The translations under genes were made by a program, and so were the position numbers. Shown piece after piece: positions 6,444 to 7,071 of a DNA stretch of 7,071 nt (the stretch's first letter is position 1; each line of letters begins with the position of its first letter). The DNA is taken from assembly GCA_017989935.1 (NCBI GenBank), contig JAGNOY010000101.1:1-7071 (forward strand). Reading direction: 5' to 3'. This DNA comes from Chitinophagaceae bacterium (GTDB taxonomy: Bacteria > Bacteroidota > Bacteroidia > Chitinophagales > Chitinophagaceae). Below the pieces are notes generated by a model. That model ran no database searches. It saw only the letters and a list, made by a program, of their open reading frames with translations, and had not been told where the DNA came from.

Positions 6444-6560
6444 ATTGCGGCAAGGATGGCAGTGAAAAGCCCGGATCCCGAGAGGCTTTACCATGATGAT
6501 TTTTACGAAATACATGAGCCGATTCGGGTGAGGACTTGCAACGAACAGCCTGTGTGCCGC
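6444..6560 (+). repeat. Dispersed structured repeat, copy B (complete, 117 bp)
   Basis: Conserved arms lie at 6444-6473 and 6530-6559. They match those of the copy at 1-80, which is in the opposite orientation, at 28/30 and 29/30 positions. The 56-base middle (6474-6529) is unrelated to the 20-base middle of the other copy yet is again self-complementary: CCCGA 6477-6481 pairs with TCGGG 6524-6528, and GGCT 6484-6487 pairs with AGCC 6517-6520. The ends pair as GCGGCA (6447-6452) with TGCCGC (6555-6560), and AGG 6453-6455 can pair with CCT 6549-6551 across a bulge. The element fills the space between two converging genes, starting 51 bases after the SIMPL stop and ending 19 bases before the polX-like stop, so it may help separate the two transcripts. 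No target-site duplication is evident. Confidence 0.85.
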
Positions 6561-6579
6561 CCAAATGATAATAAAAATT

Positions 6580-7071
6580 TTATACTTTTTTAAGAGTAAG
6601 AAAATGTTCGAATTGTGCTAAGGAAAAAGAACTTAAGTTGTGTGCGGAGGTAAGTAAAGCTTTTTGTGCCGCCAATACACCAAAACGAATATCATCGATT
6701 CCTTTTAAGCTATGTGCGTCAGGATTTATAGATAAAAGCACACCTTGTTCGATGGCGTAATTGATCCATCGCCAATCGATATCTAATCTGCGTGGATTGG
6801 CATTGATTTCGATAGCTACTTGATATTCTTTACATGCATGAATTATTTTTTTGTGATCTATGGGGTAAGCTTTTCGACTCAGTAATAATCGTCCTGTAGG
6901 ATGGCCTAAAATACGGGTATAAGGATTTTTGATGGCTTCGAGTAATCGTTCCATTGCTTTGTCTTCAGTCATTTTTAAGTTCTGATGAATGGAAGTTATG
7001 ACTATATCGAAAGTACTTAAGATCTCATTTGAATAATCGAGTCGACCATCATGCAGAATATCACATTCTAT
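6580..7071 (-). CDS. PolX-type PHP domain, C-terminal part (gene continues beyond window)
   Basis: The frame is open to the window edge, so the start codon is not seen and the internal Met at 6972 is not the true start. The 163 visible residues are the C-terminal end of the PHP domain of bacterial family X DNA polymerases, which combine a gap-filling polymerase domain with a 3'-5' exonuclease PHP domain used in base excision repair. PHP metal-site motifs are present, counted from the edge: E2 in IECDILHDG, H29 in TSIH, H57 in GHPTGRLL, and D118 and H120 in NPDAH. EINANPRRLD-DWR matches the family's usual EINANP-RLDLDWR signature. The end after NPDAHSLKGIDDIRFGV, with a short helical tail, fits the normal C-terminus. 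Full-length bacterial PolX proteins are about 570 residues. A stand-alone PHP hydrolase of the same subfamily is possible because the polymerase half is outside the window. Confidence 0.93.
   Translation of the reverse strand: MECDILHDGRLDYSNEILSTFDIVITSIHQNLKMTEDKAMERLLEAIKNPYTRILGHPTGRLLLSRKAYPIDHKKIIHACKEYQVAIEINANPRRLDIDWRWINYAIEQGVLLSINPDAHSLKGIDDIRFGVLAAQKALLTSAHNLSSFSLAQFEHFLTLKKV

Overview
The window reads as ordinary chromosomal DNA of a member of the Bacteroidota (Bacteroidetes). Three things support this. The coding is AT-rich. Two secreted proteins end in the C-terminal sorting domain of the type IX secretion system (T9SS), which is restricted to that phylum. Several gene starts are preceded by the phylum's -7 promoter motif TAnnTTTG. 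The chromosome could belong to the Chitinophagales/Saprospiria/Flavobacteriia side of the phylum, but nothing here fixes the order or genus.

Layout from left to right. Bases 1-80 are one copy, cut by the window edge, of a dispersed structured repeat. Bases 81-462 hold no confident gene. Bases 463-1590 (minus) encode a T9SS-exported protein with a P domain and a 3-coathanger-stack-like domain. Bases 1591-1975 are a gene-free gap with a few small hairpins. A compact minus-strand operon follows: lipA (lipoyl synthase, 2716-3606), then a 146-residue protein with an internal duplication (2259-2699), then an 85-residue conserved hypothetical (1976-2233). A strong intrinsic terminator at 3644-3670 separates this operon from the upstream minus-strand gene (3696-5537), which encodes a 613-residue T9SS-exported PA-domain protein. 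Divergent to that gene is a membrane-anchored SIMPL-domain protein (5661-6392, plus). A second, full-length copy of the dispersed repeat fills the convergent gap at 6444-6560. The right end (6580-7071, minus) is the C-terminal part of a PolX-type PHP domain whose gene runs out of the window.

Functionally the genes are a mix: cofactor synthesis (LipA inserts the sulfurs of lipoic acid), exported or surface proteins, an envelope SIMPL protein and a DNA repair polymerase. Nothing suggests a single defence or mobile system.

The most interesting items are the repeat family, with near-identical arms around a hairpin that varies in both sequence and length, the two uncharacterised genes co-directional with lipA, one of them built from a duplicated helix plus beta-hairpin unit, and a possible leaderless lipA transcript whose promoter abuts the preceding terminator.
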